This document shows positions 23,701 to 30,929 of a DNA stretch of 64,000 nucleotides, piece by piece. The stretch covers positions 124,001 to 188,000 of the forward strand of contig CACZVN010000001.1 of NCBI GenBank assembly GCA_902784615.1, given 5' to 3'. The DNA is from an uncultured Prevotellaceae bacterium. GTDB taxonomy: Bacteria; Bacteroidota; Bacteroidia; Bacteroidales; Bacteroidaceae. Position numbers and translations under genes: made by a program. Below the pieces are notes generated by a model. That model made no database searches, was not told where the DNA came from, and saw nothing but the letters and a program-made list of their open reading frames with translations. Position 1 is the stretch's first letter. Each line of letters begins with the position of its first letter.

Positions 23701-24454
23701 GGTCCTTACCCGTGGAGAGGCAGAGTAGATGGTCGTGGGCCTCGGCGTTCTCCTTATCCACGAAATGGGCATCGTTGGTGCAGACCAGTTTGATGTCATA
23801 TTCCTTGGCCAGTTCGATGAGCACCTTGTTGGCCTGCTGCTGCAAGGGGAAGGTCTCACGGTTGGCACGGACGGAAGGATCTGTCACCTCATGGCGCTGG
23901 AGTTCCAGATAGTAATCATCGCCCCAAAGGCGCTTGTGCCACTCGATGGCCTCGCGGGCGCCCTTGATGTCGCCTTGCAGGATCTTCGCTGGTACCTCTC
24001 CGGCGATACAGGCAGAACAGACAATCAGGTCCTCGTGGTATTTCTCCAGTTCCTTACGGTCTGTACGAGGGCGGTTATAGAATCCGTCTACCCAGGAATT
24101 ACTCACAAGTTTGATCAGGTTCTTATAGCCGTTCAGGTTCTTGGCCAGCACGATAAGGTGGTAGCCGCCCAGGTCTTCCTTGCTTTCCTTCAGGTACATG
24201 TCACCGCGACGGGCCACATACATCTCACAGCCGAAGATCGGCTTGAAAGGCTCCAGTCCGTCCTTCTTACGCTGTTTGTTTACGCCGTTGCAGATGTCAT
24301 GAAATTCCTTAATGCCGAACATGTCACCGTGATCTGTGATGGCCATACCCTTCATGCCGTCGGCAACGGCCTTATCGACAAGCTTCTTGATGCTCGATTG
24401 TCCGTCGAGGATTGAGTAATATGTATGTACGTGCAGATGTACGAAATCTTCCAT
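20729..24454 (-). CDS. dnaE: DNA polymerase III alpha subunit
   Basis: The 1241-residue replicative polymerase has an N-terminal PHP domain (LHVHTYYSILDG, then AITDHGDMFGIKEF). The catalytic palm contains VGPGRGSAAGS and the aspartates of LPDIDTDFDDDGR. It also has a helix-hairpin-helix region (GLGAIKGMGDSAALAI) and a C-terminal OB fold (LGGIVTGVRQKFTKSGEPCGFI). The size and domain order fit the DnaE1 type. A full -33/-7 promoter lies upstream and diverges from that of psd. Confidence 0.98.
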   Translation of the reverse strand: MEDFVHLHVHTYYSILDGQSSIKKLVDKAVADGMKGMAITDHGDMFGIKEFHDICNGVNKQRKKDGLEPFKPIFGCEMYVARRGDMYLKESKEDLGGYHLIVLAKNLNGYKNLIKLVSNSWVDGFYNRPRTDRKELEKYHEDLIVCSACIAGEVPAKILQGDIKGAREAIEWHKRLWGDDYYLELQRHEVTDPSVRANRETFPLQQQANKVLIELAKEYDIKLVCTNDAHFVDKENAEAHDHLLCLSTGKDLDDPTRMLYSKQEWFKTKQEMNDIFSDVPEAMANTVEILNKVETYSLDNDPIMPFFPIPESFGTEEEWRQKFTEQQLYDEFTSDENGENQLSPEEGEKKIKKLGGYDKLYRIKFEADYLAELAYKGAKKRYGDPIPADVEERVKFELHIMKTMGFPGYFLIVQDFINSARDELDVMVGPGRGSAAGSVVAYCLGITKIDPLKYDLLFERFLNPDRISLPDIDTDFDDDGRGKVLKWVEDKYGHENCAHIITYATMATKNSLKDVARVEKVPIPVSNALCKAIPDRLPDGPDGKATKMNLPNAIKYVPELRDAESSNDPALANTIKYAKMLEGTVRGTGIHACGFIICRDPISDHVPVSTADDPDFKGTKTNCTQYDGHVIESTGLIKMDFLGLKTLSELKEACANIKRTRGIDIDLDTIPIDDPKTYELYQQGRTVGTFQFESNGMQKYLRELKPTVFEDLIAMNALYRPGPMGYIPQFIRRKHGDEPITYDIPIMEKYLKDTYGITVYQEQVMLLSRLLADFTRGESDALRKAMGKKKKDIVDAMKPKFIEGGKKNGHDPKILEKIWADWEAFASYAFNKSHAACYSWVAYQTAYLKANYPAEFMAAIMSRRRDQITEITKLMDECKAMKINTLGPDVNESYEKFGVNHHGDIRFGLGAIKGMGDSAALAIIDEREKNGPYKDIYDFAQRINFASVNRKAFESLALSGGFDSFGIRRENYFATNAKGEMFLDTLVRYGQLFQQEKAQSQNSLFGGFDEIEIATPPIPKSDDRWSDIERLNKERELVGIYLSAHPLDEYKIILDNLCNTKCADLADMTKLNGREDIVLGGIVTGVRQKFTKSGEPCGFITIEDFEGSGELALFGRDWGQWNGMFTEGASVYVTARLQPRFQNSNQMELKVQNVEYLQAVKEKAIDRITISLVTDMLDDQIVEDLSEIISSHPGKTKLFFQLRDSQGKNHVLLRSKNEGVDVRHTLIDYIENHEMLDYQIN

Positions 24455-24485
24455 CTTTTATGTTGTATCTTCTGTTTTTAAGCCC

Positions 24486-24517
24486 CAAAGATACGCCTAA
24501 ATCTTGGAAATACCAAA
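24486..24517 (-). promoter_or_regulatory. promoter of dnaE (-7 TATCTTTG, -33 TTTG)
   Basis: The -7 box is at 24486-24493 and TTTG at 24514-24517 on the minus strand, with a 20-bp spacer. It lies back to back with the psd promoter. Confidence 0.75.
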
Positions 24518-24533
24518 AGAAAAACGTGAAAAG

Positions 24534-24565
24534 TTTGTAACTTACGTGAAAAATATGTACCTTTG
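24534..24565 (+). promoter_or_regulatory. promoter of psd-pssA-DUF4834 (-33 TTTG, -7 TACCTTTG)
   Basis: TTTG at 24534-24537 and the -7 box at 24558-24565 have a 20-bp spacer. The ATG at 24597 follows after a 31-nt interval. Confidence 0.75.
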
Positions 24566-24596
24566 CAGACGAATAACGAAACAATCATACGATCCG

Positions 24597-25304
24597 ATGG
24601 GAGAGAGAATCAAGAAACTGAAGAAAATCAGGATTCACCGTGAGGGCACTACCGAACTACTCTATAGTGCCATCCTCATCTTTATTATATCTGTAGGGCT
24701 TTGGTATTTGCTGATGGCACTCAACCCGCTTGTCTGCCATATTGTGATGCCATTAGTCTGTGGTATCTTGCTGGCAGCCTGGCTGATAGCGCTTAATTTT
24801 TATCGTTGTCCTATCCGCTATTTCAATGGAGATACGGAGAAACTGGTCGTTGCCCCTGCCGACGGGAAGATCGTTGTGGTAGAGGAAGCTGAAGAGAACG
24901 AGTATTTCCATGATAAGCGACTGATGATTTCTATCTTCATGAGCCCGTGGAACGTGCATGCCAACTGGTTCCCTGTAGATGGAAAGGTGAAGTTCGTACA
25001 CCACCAGGATGGTAACTACCATAAGGCATGGTTGCCGAAAGCCAGTGAAGAGAATGAACATGCTGATATCATGATCACGACGCCTGATGGTCAGGAAGTG
25101 TTGGTCCGTCAGATCGCAGGTGCGCTGGCGCGTCGTATTGTCACTTACGCCAAGGAGGGTGAGGAGTGCTATATCGACGAGCATATGGGCTTTATCAAGT
25201 TAGGTTCGCGCGTGGATGTGTTCCTGCCGCTGACTGCCAAGGCTACCGTTACCATGGGTCAACCCACCACAGGTGATCAGACAGTCATAGCCAAGATGAA
25301 ATAA
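24597..25304 (+). CDS. psd: phosphatidylserine decarboxylase proenzyme
   Basis: The 235-residue protein is the short type of phosphatidylserine decarboxylase, which makes phosphatidylethanolamine at the inner membrane. Two hydrophobic segments occur near residues 20-60. Typical blocks follow: [33 protein letters not shown] and a C-terminal [12 protein letters not shown]. There, cleavage between Gly and Ser would generate the pyruvoyl cofactor. The frame is open further upstream, but the promoter lies inside that extension, so ATG 24597 is used. It is followed within 5 nt by pssA, which supplies its substrate. Confidence 0.94.
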   Translation: MGERIKKLKKIRIHREGTTELLYSAILIFIISVGLWYLLMALNPLVCHIVMPLVCGILLAAWLIALNFYRCPIRYFNGDTEKLVVAPADGKIVVVEEAEENEYFHDKRLMISIFMSPWNVHANWFPVDGKVKFVHHQDGNYHKAWLPKASEENEHADIMITTPDGQEVLVRQIAGALARRIVTYAKEGEECYIDEHMGFIKLGSRVDVFLPLTAKATVTMGQPTTGDQTVIAKMK

Positions 25305-25309
25305 GAACG

Positions 25310-25999
25310 ATGAGTATCAAGAAGCATATTCCCAATACGATTACCTGTTGCAACCTTATTTCGGGCTGCATAGCTACTTATTACGCTTTTCAGGCTGCCT
25401 TCGAGTTGGCTTTGCTCTTCATCGTGATTGGTGCCGTGTTTGACTTCTTTGATGGGATGGTGGCCCGTATGCTGCATGTGTCGTCGCCCATCGGTAAGGA
25501 GTTGGACTCTCTGGCTGATGACATCACTTTTGGTTTTGCACCTTCCGCTATCGTGTTTGAATATCTTAGGCCCGAAACCGAACTGCTACCGTTTATCGTT
25601 TTCATCATGGCAGCATTCTCTGCCCTTCGACTGGCGAAGTTTAATCTCGACGAGCGGCAAGCCTTGGGATTTATAGGGCTGCCGACACCTGCCAACGCGC
25701 TGTTCTGGGGGGCGCTCATCACTGGTGCAGGCGAATGGATGAAATCGGCACCGTTTATCGGTCCCAACCTCTCCCTGGTTATTCTGGCTGGCGTGTTCGT
25801 CAGTTGTTGGCTACTGATTGCCGAGATCCCCATGTTTGCACTGAAGTTCAAGTATTGGGGATGGAAGGGCAACGAGATCAAATACCTCTTTATCCTCTCC
25901 TGTGTCCCCTTGCTCCTCTTGTTGGGCATCACGGGTTTTGCAGCTATCATTGCATGGTACATTATCCTTTCCGTAGCAACAACTAAGAAAACAATTTAA
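25310..25999 (+). CDS. pssA: CDP-diacylglycerol-serine O-phosphatidyltransferase
   Basis: The 229-residue integral membrane enzyme makes phosphatidylserine from CDP-diacylglycerol and serine. The CDP-alcohol phosphotransferase signature is visible at about residues 43-71: DFFDGMVAR, then GKELDSLADDITFG (the D-G-x2-A-R...G-x3-D-x3-D pattern). About six hydrophobic segments follow. It sits directly between psd and a DUF4834 gene, forming a phosphatidylethanolamine synthesis operon. Confidence 0.95.
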   Translation: MSIKKHIPNTITCCNLISGCIATYYAFQAAFELALLFIVIGAVFDFFDGMVARMLHVSSPIGKELDSLADDITFGFAPSAIVFEYLRPETELLPFIVFIMAAFSALRLAKFNLDERQALGFIGLPTPANALFWGALITGAGEWMKSAPFIGPNLSLVILAGVFVSCWLLIAEIPMFALKFKYWGWKGNEIKYLFILSCVPLLLLLGITGFAAIIAWYIILSVATTKKTI

Positions 26000-26012
26000 A
26001 GCCTTTTCAGAG

Positions 26013-26426
26013 ATGAAGACAATTTTCGCCGCCATCATTTTCGGTCTTATCATCATTGCCATTCTCGTTATGGTAGTGATTAACTTTACTTATAAGGGAG
26101 TCAGAAAGCTCAGGGAAGAAGTGGAAGACAGTTACTACCGTAGTCAGAAACGGAAAGAGCAGAAGGAGAAAAATCCGTTTGGCGACGACTACTTCAAGAG
26201 TGCTTCAACCACCAAGTCCAAGCCGAAGACCAAAACTAAGAGCGATAAACAGGAATATACCCAGGAGCGTCCCCAGGAACGTCCTCAGACGAAGGCGGAA
26301 GAAAAGACTGCCCGCAGTCAGACTGCGAGCAGTAGTGTAACCATCATTGATGACCGTGATGTCGAAGATAAACGTAAGATTTTCGACCACTCTGATGGTG
26401 AATACGTAGAGTTTGAAGAAGTCTAG
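26013..26426 (+). CDS. DUF4834-type membrane-anchored protein
   Basis: The 137-residue protein has one N-terminal transmembrane helix (TIFAAIIFGLIIIAILVMVV). A long charged, probably disordered cytoplasmic tail follows, with repeats of Lys/Thr/Gln and QERPQERPQ, and an acidic end (DVEDKRKIFDHSDGEYVEFEEV). The layout and operon position behind pssA match DUF4834 proteins of Bacteroidales. No function is known to me. Its stop codon overlaps the pyrH stop by 4 nt (CTAG). Confidence 0.75.
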   Translation: MKTIFAAIIFGLIIIAILVMVVINFTYKGVRKLREEVEDSYYRSQKRKEQKEKNPFGDDYFKSASTTKSKPKTKTKSDKQEYTQERPQERPQTKAEEKTARSQTASSSVTIIDDRDVEDKRKIFDHSDGEYVEFEEV

Positions 26427-27133
26427 TTGTGTACGAGTGTGCCGATTGGCTCACCGTCCATCACTTTCTTCAGATTACCCAAAATATCCATATTGAATAC
26501 ATAGATAGGCAGGTTGTTGTCCTGACACATACAGATGGCTGTCAGGTCCATCACTTTCAGACCCCGTGCCAGTACCTCCTTATAGGTAATCTCGTTGAAC
26601 TTCGTGGCTGTGGGATCCTTCTCAGGATCTGCCGTATAGACACCATCCACACGGGTGCCCTTCAGCATGACATCGGCCTCGATCTCAATGCCTCTTAATG
26701 ACGAACCAGTATCTGTGGTGAAGTAAGGAGAGCCCGTACCTGCCGAGAAGATACAGACATGGCCTGCTTCCATCGCCTCGATAGCCTTCCACTTGGTGTA
26801 GAACTCGCCGATGGGCTCCATACGGATAGCCGTCAGTACCTTGTTTTTCACACCTACAGCACCCAGCGCACTGCTCAGTGCCAGCGAGTTGATCACAGTG
26901 GCACACATGCCCATCTGGTCGCCCTTTACACGGTCGAAGCCTTTCTGGGAACCTGAGAGTCCGCGGAAGATGTTACCACCACCGATGACGATGCCAATCT
27001 GAACACCCATCTCACTGACTTCCTTGATCTGCTTAGCATAGTCGCTCAGACGCTCAGGGTCGATGCCGTAGCCCTGCTTGCCCATCAGACTCTCGCCCGA
27101 GAGTTTCAAAAGAATTCTTTTAAATCTTGCCAT
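26423..27133 (-). CDS. pyrH: UMP kinase (internal start within the birA-pyrH frame)
   Basis: From the internal ATG at 27133 the product is 236 residues, the normal length of bacterial UMP kinase, which makes UDP and is homologous to amino-acid kinases. Motifs are LLKLSGESLMG (ATP site), VIGGGNIFRGL, GTGSPYFTTDT and ADVMLKGTRVDGVYTADPEK. The sequence TAATAAAAGG just before the ATG is a plausible ribosome site, so separate translation is likely whether or not the fusion is made. It converges on the DUF4834 gene with a 4-nt stop overlap. Confidence 0.92.
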   Translation of the reverse strand: MARFKRILLKLSGESLMGKQGYGIDPERLSDYAKQIKEVSEMGVQIGIVIGGGNIFRGLSGSQKGFDRVKGDQMGMCATVINSLALSSALGAVGVKNKVLTAIRMEPIGEFYTKWKAIEAMEAGHVCIFSAGTGSPYFTTDTGSSLRGIEIEADVMLKGTRVDGVYTADPEKDPTATKFNEITYKEVLARGLKVMDLTAICMCQDNNLPIYVFNMDILGNLKKVMDGEPIGTLVHN

Positions 27134-27916
27134 ATACCTTTTATTAATAATATAAGAAACTTCCTTGAATGCATAGATACGTGCCGTCCCCTCCGTGTCG
27201 AGCAGTACCAGATGGCCGTCGTTGAGCACATTTAGTACCTTTGCTTGGAACCGTCCCTTGGCATCCTCGTATTCGTAAAAGCCATCCTTGCGATACAAGA
27301 GACTGCGATATTTAGTGGAAACCGTCTCAGCCTCGCAAAGGAATGTCTCTTTGAACCGTTGGAGGAATTCGTTGAGTAGGGTCTCGCGATTGATCTCACG
27401 TCCTAAGATCTGACGGAGCGATACGGGATTGGGAGCATCGCTCAGGAACACCTCCTGGTTCACGTTGATGCCGATACCGATAATACTGTCCTTGAAGGTA
27501 CTTCCCTGCAGACGGTTTTCTATAAGAATGCCACAGAGTTTCCTGTCACCGTAGTAGATGTCATTCGGCCATTTGATCCGCAAAGGCTCTCTGGACTCCA
27601 ACGGCTTGAGATATGGTTCCAGTGTCTCACAGAGTGCCACGGATACAATCTCAGAAATCAGGAACTGTCTGCTGGCAGGAATTTCCGTAGGGTGGATCAA
27701 TACGGAGAACGTCAGGTTCTTGCCGCGCTCACTCTCCCAAGAGTTCGTGCCGCAGCCCTTGCCCGCCGTCTGATACTCCGCCACGACGCAGAGCTCAGAG
27801 GGGACGGTTCTGGGTGAGTCCTTGAGCGAGGACTCACCCAGAACCGTCCCCTCTGAGCTCCTCAGCCAGTGGTTTGTGGAATCTGTTTCGTCGATATGAA
27901 TAACCTTAAAATCCAT
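26423..27916 (-). CDS. birA: biotin-protein ligase fused in frame to UMP kinase (BirA-PyrH), with REPIN-like insertion
   Basis: Residues 1-261 are a biotin-[acetyl-CoA carboxylase] ligase of the short type without a DNA-binding domain. Evidence is DSTNHWL, the biotin-binding QTAGKG (usually GRG), WPNDIYYGDRKLCGILIE, and IIGIGINVNQ. BirA-type proteins normally end soon after the AFKEV motif, but here no stop occurs. The frame runs through IINKRY straight into the PyrH start at residue 262. Residues about 19-42 are encoded by a perfect 70-bp hairpin (27791-27860) and are absent from ordinary BirA proteins as I know them. The gene may yield a true fusion, or PyrH may also start internally (AAAAGG lies 4 nt before its ATG). 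A missed stop through sequencing error cannot be excluded. Confidence 0.85.
   Translation of the reverse strand: MDFKVIHIDETDSTNHWLRSSEGTVLGESSLKDSPRTVPSELCVVAEYQTAGKGCGTNSWESERGKNLTFSVLIHPTEIPASRQFLISEIVSVALCETLEPYLKPLESREPLRIKWPNDIYYGDRKLCGILIENRLQGSTFKDSIIGIGINVNQEVFLSDAPNPVSLRQILGREINRETLLNEFLQRFKETFLCEAETVSTKYRSLLYRKDGFYEYEDAKGRFQAKVLNVLNDGHLVLLDTEGTARIYAFKEVSYIINKRYMARFKRILLKLSGESLMGKQGYGIDPERLSDYAKQIKEVSEMGVQIGIVIGGGNIFRGLSGSQKGFDRVKGDQMGMCATVINSLALSSALGAVGVKNKVLTAIRMEPIGEFYTKWKAIEAMEAGHVCIFSAGTGSPYFTTDTGSSLRGIEIEADVMLKGTRVDGVYTADPEKDPTATKFNEITYKEVLARGLKVMDLTAICMCQDNNLPIYVFNMDILGNLKKVMDGEPIGTLVHN
27791..27860. repeat. perfect 70-bp REPIN-like hairpin inside birA
   Basis: Two 31-bp arms are exact reverse complements around the 8-nt loop TTGAGCGA. 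Each arm contains GGGGACGGTTCT or its complement, and the outer ends are GAGCTC. It codes in frame for about 23 residues (SEGTVLGESSLKDSPRTVPS and flanks). One arm matches the REP at 12428-12456. Confidence 0.85.
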
Positions 27917-27922
27917 AATCCG

Positions 27923-27954
27923 TTTGCAAAGTTACAAAAGTTTTTGTAATTTTG
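27923..27954 (+). promoter_or_regulatory. promoter of tadA (-33 TTTG, -7 TAATTTTG) overlapping the birA promoter
   Basis: TTTG at 27923-27926 and the -7 box at 27947-27954 have a 20-bp spacer. The -7 box ends 4 nt before the tadA ATG, so the transcript is probably leaderless or nearly so. Confidence 0.7.
27927..27934 (-). promoter_or_regulatory. -7 box (TAACTTTG) for birA-pyrH
   Basis: The box reads on the minus strand 10 nt upstream of the birA ATG. It lies between the -33 and -7 elements of tadA. The expected -33 position (27955-27958) reads TTG with one mismatch. Confidence 0.6.
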
Positions 27955-27958
27955 CAAC

Positions 27959-28411
27959 ATGATTGAGCAAGAACAACAAAAAAAAGATGAGCGCTATATG
28001 CAGATGGCCCTTGAGGAGGCTCGTATAGCGTATGAGGCAGGTGAGATTCCCATTGGTGCCGTCGTGGTGTGTAAGGACCGTGTCATTTCCCGTGCCCATA
28101 ACCTGACAGAAACACTTTGTGACGTGACGGCCCATGCGGAGATGCAGGCGATTACGGCTGCCGCCAATACGTTAGGTGGAAAATATCTGACGGACTGCAC
28201 GCTTTACGTCACCGTCGAACCCTGTGCGATGTGTGCGGGAGCCATCGGTTGGGCACAGATCCCCCGTATTGTCTATGGCGCGGTTGATGAGAAACGCGGC
28301 TATCACGAGTATGCACCAAGGGCTATGCATCCCAAAACAGTAGCCATCGGTGGCGTACTTGAGGAAGAGTGCCGTCTGTTGATGGTGGATTTCTTCAAGT
28401 CAAGGCGTTGA
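27959..28411 (+). CDS. tadA: tRNA-specific adenosine deaminase
   Basis: The 150-residue cytidine-deaminase-fold protein converts A34 to inosine in tRNA-Arg. The zinc site is THAEMQAI (His and the catalytic Glu) plus EPCAMCAGAIGWAQI (two Cys). GEIPIGAVVV precedes it, as in TadA. Other nucleoside deaminases of this family are similar, but the length and motif spacing favour TadA. The -7 box lies only 4 nt upstream of ATG 27959, so translation may be leaderless or may start at ATG 27998 (MQMALEEA). Its stop overlaps the end of the convergent lipoprotein gene by 12 nt. Confidence 0.92.
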   Translation: MIEQEQQKKDERYMQMALEEARIAYEAGEIPIGAVVVCKDRVISRAHNLTETLCDVTAHAEMQAITAAANTLGGKYLTDCTLYVTVEPCAMCAGAIGWAQIPRIVYGAVDEKRGYHEYAPRAMHPKTVAIGGVLEEECRLLMVDFFKSRR

Positions 28412-29032
28412 TATCCCTTCCTGTCTGATCCATGTGGAATCCAGGGCCATGAAGTTCTTTTTCTCGTCATAGATGCCCAGGGTGAACTTGGTAGAACGTG
28501 CCTCAGAAGTCTCATTGGGCAGGACAGTGATTGGTTTGACCTTTCCGCTCCACTCCTCTGCACGCGTTTTCTCTTCGGTATCCGCCATGAAGCACCAGTT
28601 GAGTTTGTAGTAGGAGATATACAGTGTTCCTTTCTCTACGTTAGTCGAAAAGGTTATGTCAACGTCTCTGCCTTCAGGTCCCACCACGTATTCACAGGAA
28701 TCGAAGAAGGCGAAGTCATCCCGCTGCACAATCTGTACCGTCTTGCTTTTTCCGTCTGAGGTAATGATCACCTGAGCCCTCCGAAGTTGTTTTGTGCGAT
28801 TTTGTCCTGTTGTGCGTACGGTAATCCCGTTCCGTCCGCCCTCACCTGACTCTGGCGAAATCTCCAGCCAGTTCTCAGAAGTCCTGGCCGTCCACTTCCC
28901 GCCGGCATTAAACATGATGTCTGCCGTCTGATCAGCCACGACGTGAAGGGTATCTACCTCCTCCGTAATCAGATAGACCCCGCCCACCTCATCGGCGATG
29001 CAGCTGATAAAAAGGAATACGGTGAGAGTCAA
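28400..29032 (-). CDS. BACON-domain lipoprotein, start uncertain
   Basis: The product has a hydrophobic N-terminus ending in a lipobox-like FLFISC. A BACON-type beta domain follows (FNAGGKWTARTSENWLEISPESGEGG, then RRAQVIITSDGKSKTVQIVQRD), and then a second beta-rich region. BACON domains are found in Bacteroidota surface proteins and may bind glycans or other ligands. No ATG exists upstream of the signal region. The first usable codon is TTG at 29032, which gives an n-region without positive charge. The open frame upstream runs through the tRNA-Lys terminator and gene. The gene may thus have lost its real start to the tRNA region, or use TTG. Confidence 0.65.
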   Translation of the reverse strand: MTLTVFLFISCIADEVGGVYLITEEVDTLHVVADQTADIMFNAGGKWTARTSENWLEISPESGEGGRNGITVRTTGQNRTKQLRRAQVIITSDGKSKTVQIVQRDDFAFFDSCEYVVGPEGRDVDITFSTNVEKGTLYISYYKLNWCFMADTEEKTRAEEWSGKVKPITVLPNETSEARSTKFTLGIYDEKKNFMALDSTWIRQEGISTP

Positions 29033-29035
29033 CGC

Positions 29036-29060
29036 AAAAAAGAGGCTTGCGGCCTCTTTT
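29036..29060 (-). terminator. rho-independent terminator of tRNA-Lys
   Basis: A 9-bp stem (AAAAGAGGC with GCCTCTTTT) around a 5-nt loop is followed on the minus strand by a T-run, just after the tRNA 3' end. It overlaps the open frame upstream of the BACON lipoprotein. Confidence 0.85.
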
Positions 29061-29064
29061 ACCG

Positions 29065-29137
29065 TGATCCGTTTGGGGCTCGAACCCAAGACCCCAACAT
29101 TAAAAGTGTTGTGCTCTACCGACTGAGCTAACGGATC
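29065..29137 (-). tRNA. tRNA-Lys (anticodon TTT)
   Basis: The 73-nt cloverleaf has acceptor arms GATCCGT and ACGGATC, D stem GCTC/GAGC, anticodon arm CAACA-CTTTTAA-TGTTG and T arm TTGGG-TTCGAGC-CCCAA. All stems pair fully. CCA is not encoded. It has its own promoter and terminator. Confidence 0.97.
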
Positions 29138-29167
29138 AACCTTATTGCTTATTTTTGAAAGCGGGTG

Positions 29168-29199
29168 CAAAGGTACAATGTTTTTTTGAATTAGCCAAA
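29168..29199 (-). promoter_or_regulatory. promoter of tRNA-Lys (-7 TACCTTTG, -33 TTTG)
   Basis: The -7 box at 29168-29175 and TTTG at 29196-29199 are separated by 20 bp. The bases before the -7 box (GCGGGTGCAAAGGTAC on the plus strand) are nearly the same as at tRNA-Pro. Confidence 0.75.
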
Positions 29200-29200
29200 T

Positions 29201-30298
29201 TTATTCGGAGGATTTTTCCTTGGGCGGTTCATTTTCACCCTCTTTCGTTACGTATCGCTGGTAGTAGGCGATCAATAATGTGGTAGCAGGCAGGGCGATG
29301 ATCAGTCCGATGAACCCTAACAGGGCTCCCCATACGGAGAGGCTTAGCAACAGGATGGCGGGGTTCAGGCCCATGGCCTTGCCCATAACTTTGGGCGTGA
29401 CAATCATGTCACAAATCAACTGTACGATGATGAACACGGCGAGTGCCATGGCGAGGATGATCCAGAAGTTCTGACCCGTATCGGCCGACTTCAGCAGGGC
29501 CAACAGTACGGTAGGAATCAGGGCGAAGGTGTGCAGGTAGGGCACGAGGTCCATGATACCGATCATGATGCCGAGGCCAATGGCCATGGGGAAGTCGATG
29601 ATGGTGAAGCCGATGCAGAAGAGCACACCCATGATCAGCGCCACCAGCCCCTGGCCACGAATGTAGTTGTTGAGTTCGCGTTCCACGTCGCCCATCAGTT
29701 CTTCCCAGAAGGGCCGCACCTTCTTAGGGAAGATGCGGATCCAGTTGTCCGTCAGATACTCGTAGTCGAGCAGGATGAAGAACATATATAATAAGGTGAT
29801 GAACGAGGCGACGATGCTGACAATGACACTGTAGGTCTGTCCCACCATACTGAAGATACCTGGCATAATGGTCTTGATGCCGTCGGTGAAAGTGTCGCTG
29901 CGGAAGAAGTTACCGATCTCCTCCTGATTCTCGAGCCACCATTGGGTGATGGCTGCAGGGATACTCTTGATATGGGCCGACTTGTGGATATAGTCGGCAG
30001 CCAACTGTCCCAACTTCTCGAACTGCTCGATCATCGGCGGGATGATGAGATACACGATGCCACTGATCACGGCGATCACCACGATAAGTGTCAGAATGAT
30101 GCTCAGTGCCCTGGGCAGGTGCATGTGCCGCTCTACGAACTTCACAATCGGGTAGAGCAGATAGGCGAAGAACCAGGCGATGAAGAATGGCAGCAGCACG
30201 CTACTGAGGTAGTTGACGAGCAGGAGGATGCCGAGTACGAGTAGTCCGACTCCTACCCACCGTACGAGACGGTCAAGGGTGATGGTTTCTCTTGTCAT
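29201..30298 (-). CDS. AI-2E family transporter (TqsA/PerM-like permease)
   Basis: The 365-residue inner-membrane protein has about seven or eight hydrophobic segments and the PerM-family layout: an N-terminal pair of helices ([14 protein letters not shown], then [21 protein letters not shown]), a long polar loop, and a C-terminal set with [23 protein letters not shown] and [15 protein letters not shown]. Members are annotated as AI-2 exporters, but substrates differ and include Na+/H+ exchange, so the role here is open. ATG 30298 is chosen because it gives the family's usual N-terminus; it overlaps the end of tdk by 26 nt. Confidence 0.88.
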   Translation of the reverse strand: MTRETITLDRLVRWVGVGLLVLGILLLVNYLSSVLLPFFIAWFFAYLLYPIVKFVERHMHLPRALSIILTLIVVIAVISGIVYLIIPPMIEQFEKLGQLAADYIHKSAHIKSIPAAITQWWLENQEEIGNFFRSDTFTDGIKTIMPGIFSMVGQTYSVIVSIVASFITLLYMFFILLDYEYLTDNWIRIFPKKVRPFWEELMGDVERELNNYIRGQGLVALIMGVLFCIGFTIIDFPMAIGLGIMIGIMDLVPYLHTFALIPTVLLALLKSADTGQNFWIILAMALAVFIIVQLICDMIVTPKVMGKAMGLNPAILLLSLSVWGALLGFIGLIIALPATTLLIAYYQRYVTKEGENEPPKEKSSE

Positions 30299-30875
30299 TT
30301 TCTTCTTGTATAGCTTTTTGATAACATTCTCTACATAGTGGCTCATATTCCTGTGTCTCACCCAGGAGGACGCGCTGGGAGCCTTCGACAGTGCGGTGGC
30401 TGACGTAGGCGAGGCTGCCGCACCGTACACAGATGGCATGAACCTTCGTCACGTCGTCAGCGATGGCACACAGGGCAGGCATCGGTCCGAAGGGTACGCC
30501 CTTGTAGTCCATGTCGAGCCCTGCCACAATGACGCGGACACCCCGGTTGGCGAGCTCGTTGCATACGTCGGGCAGTCCCATGTCGAAGAATTGTGCCTCG
30601 TCGATGCCGACGACATCGCAGTCGGAGGAGAGCAGCAGGATACTTGCCGATGAGTCGATGGGTGTAGAGAGGATATGGCTCTTGTCATGGCTGACCACCT
30701 CTTCCTCGGAATATCTGACATCAATGGCGGGCTTGAAGATCTCCACCTTCTGCTTGGCGAACTGCGCACGGCGCAGACGGCGGATCAGTTCCTCCGTCTT
30801 ACCTGAGAACATCGACCCGCAAACGACCTCTATTCTTCCCGAGCGATGCATCTCGCCTGTGATATTTCCTGTCAT
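30273..30875 (-). CDS. tdk: thymidine kinase
   Basis: The 200-residue type-II thymidine kinase phosphorylates thymidine for salvage. It has the P-loop [16 protein letters not shown] (residues about 19-34), the Mg-binding DEAQFF near 95, and the lasso region [17 protein letters not shown]. Its zinc-binding cysteines are in CVRCGSLA and CRECYQK. The start at 30875 lies 7 nt from the -7 box; ATG 30851 ([10 protein letters not shown]) is an alternative that still keeps the whole domain. It overlaps the downstream transporter. Confidence 0.95.
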   Translation of the reverse strand: MTGNITGEMHRSGRIEVVCGSMFSGKTEELIRRLRRAQFAKQKVEIFKPAIDVRYSEEEVVSHDKSHILSTPIDSSASILLLSSDCDVVGIDEAQFFDMGLPDVCNELANRGVRVIVAGLDMDYKGVPFGPMPALCAIADDVTKVHAICVRCGSLAYVSHRTVEGSQRVLLGETQEYEPLCRECYQKAIQEENDKRNHHP

Positions 30876-30882
30876 TTGGCGA

Positions 30883-30914
30883 CAAAATTACCAAATCCTT
30901 TTAAAAATTGCAAA
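30883..30914 (-). promoter_or_regulatory. promoter of tdk (-7 TAATTTTG, -33 TTTG)
   Basis: The -7 box is at 30883-30890 and TTTG at 30911-30914, with a 20-bp spacer. The -7 box ends 7 nt from the first ATG. Confidence 0.7.
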
Positions 30915-30929
30915 GATTTTACCGCTTTT

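Noticed and set aside
24504..24596. Longer N-terminus for Psd starting at 24504
   Set aside because: The -33 and -7 elements lie inside it; the family N-terminus fits 24597.
27177..27200. GTGCCGTCCCCTCC near the end of birA as another REP unit
   Set aside because: It lacks a complementary arm and the residues (DTEGTARIYAF) fit a normal BirA C-terminus.
29033..29170. Extension of the BACON lipoprotein frame through tRNA-Lys (start at 29170)
   Set aside because: It would translate the tRNA and its terminator.
30299..30439. Longer AI-2E permease start at 30439
   Set aside because: It lies inside tdk and adds no membrane or signal features.
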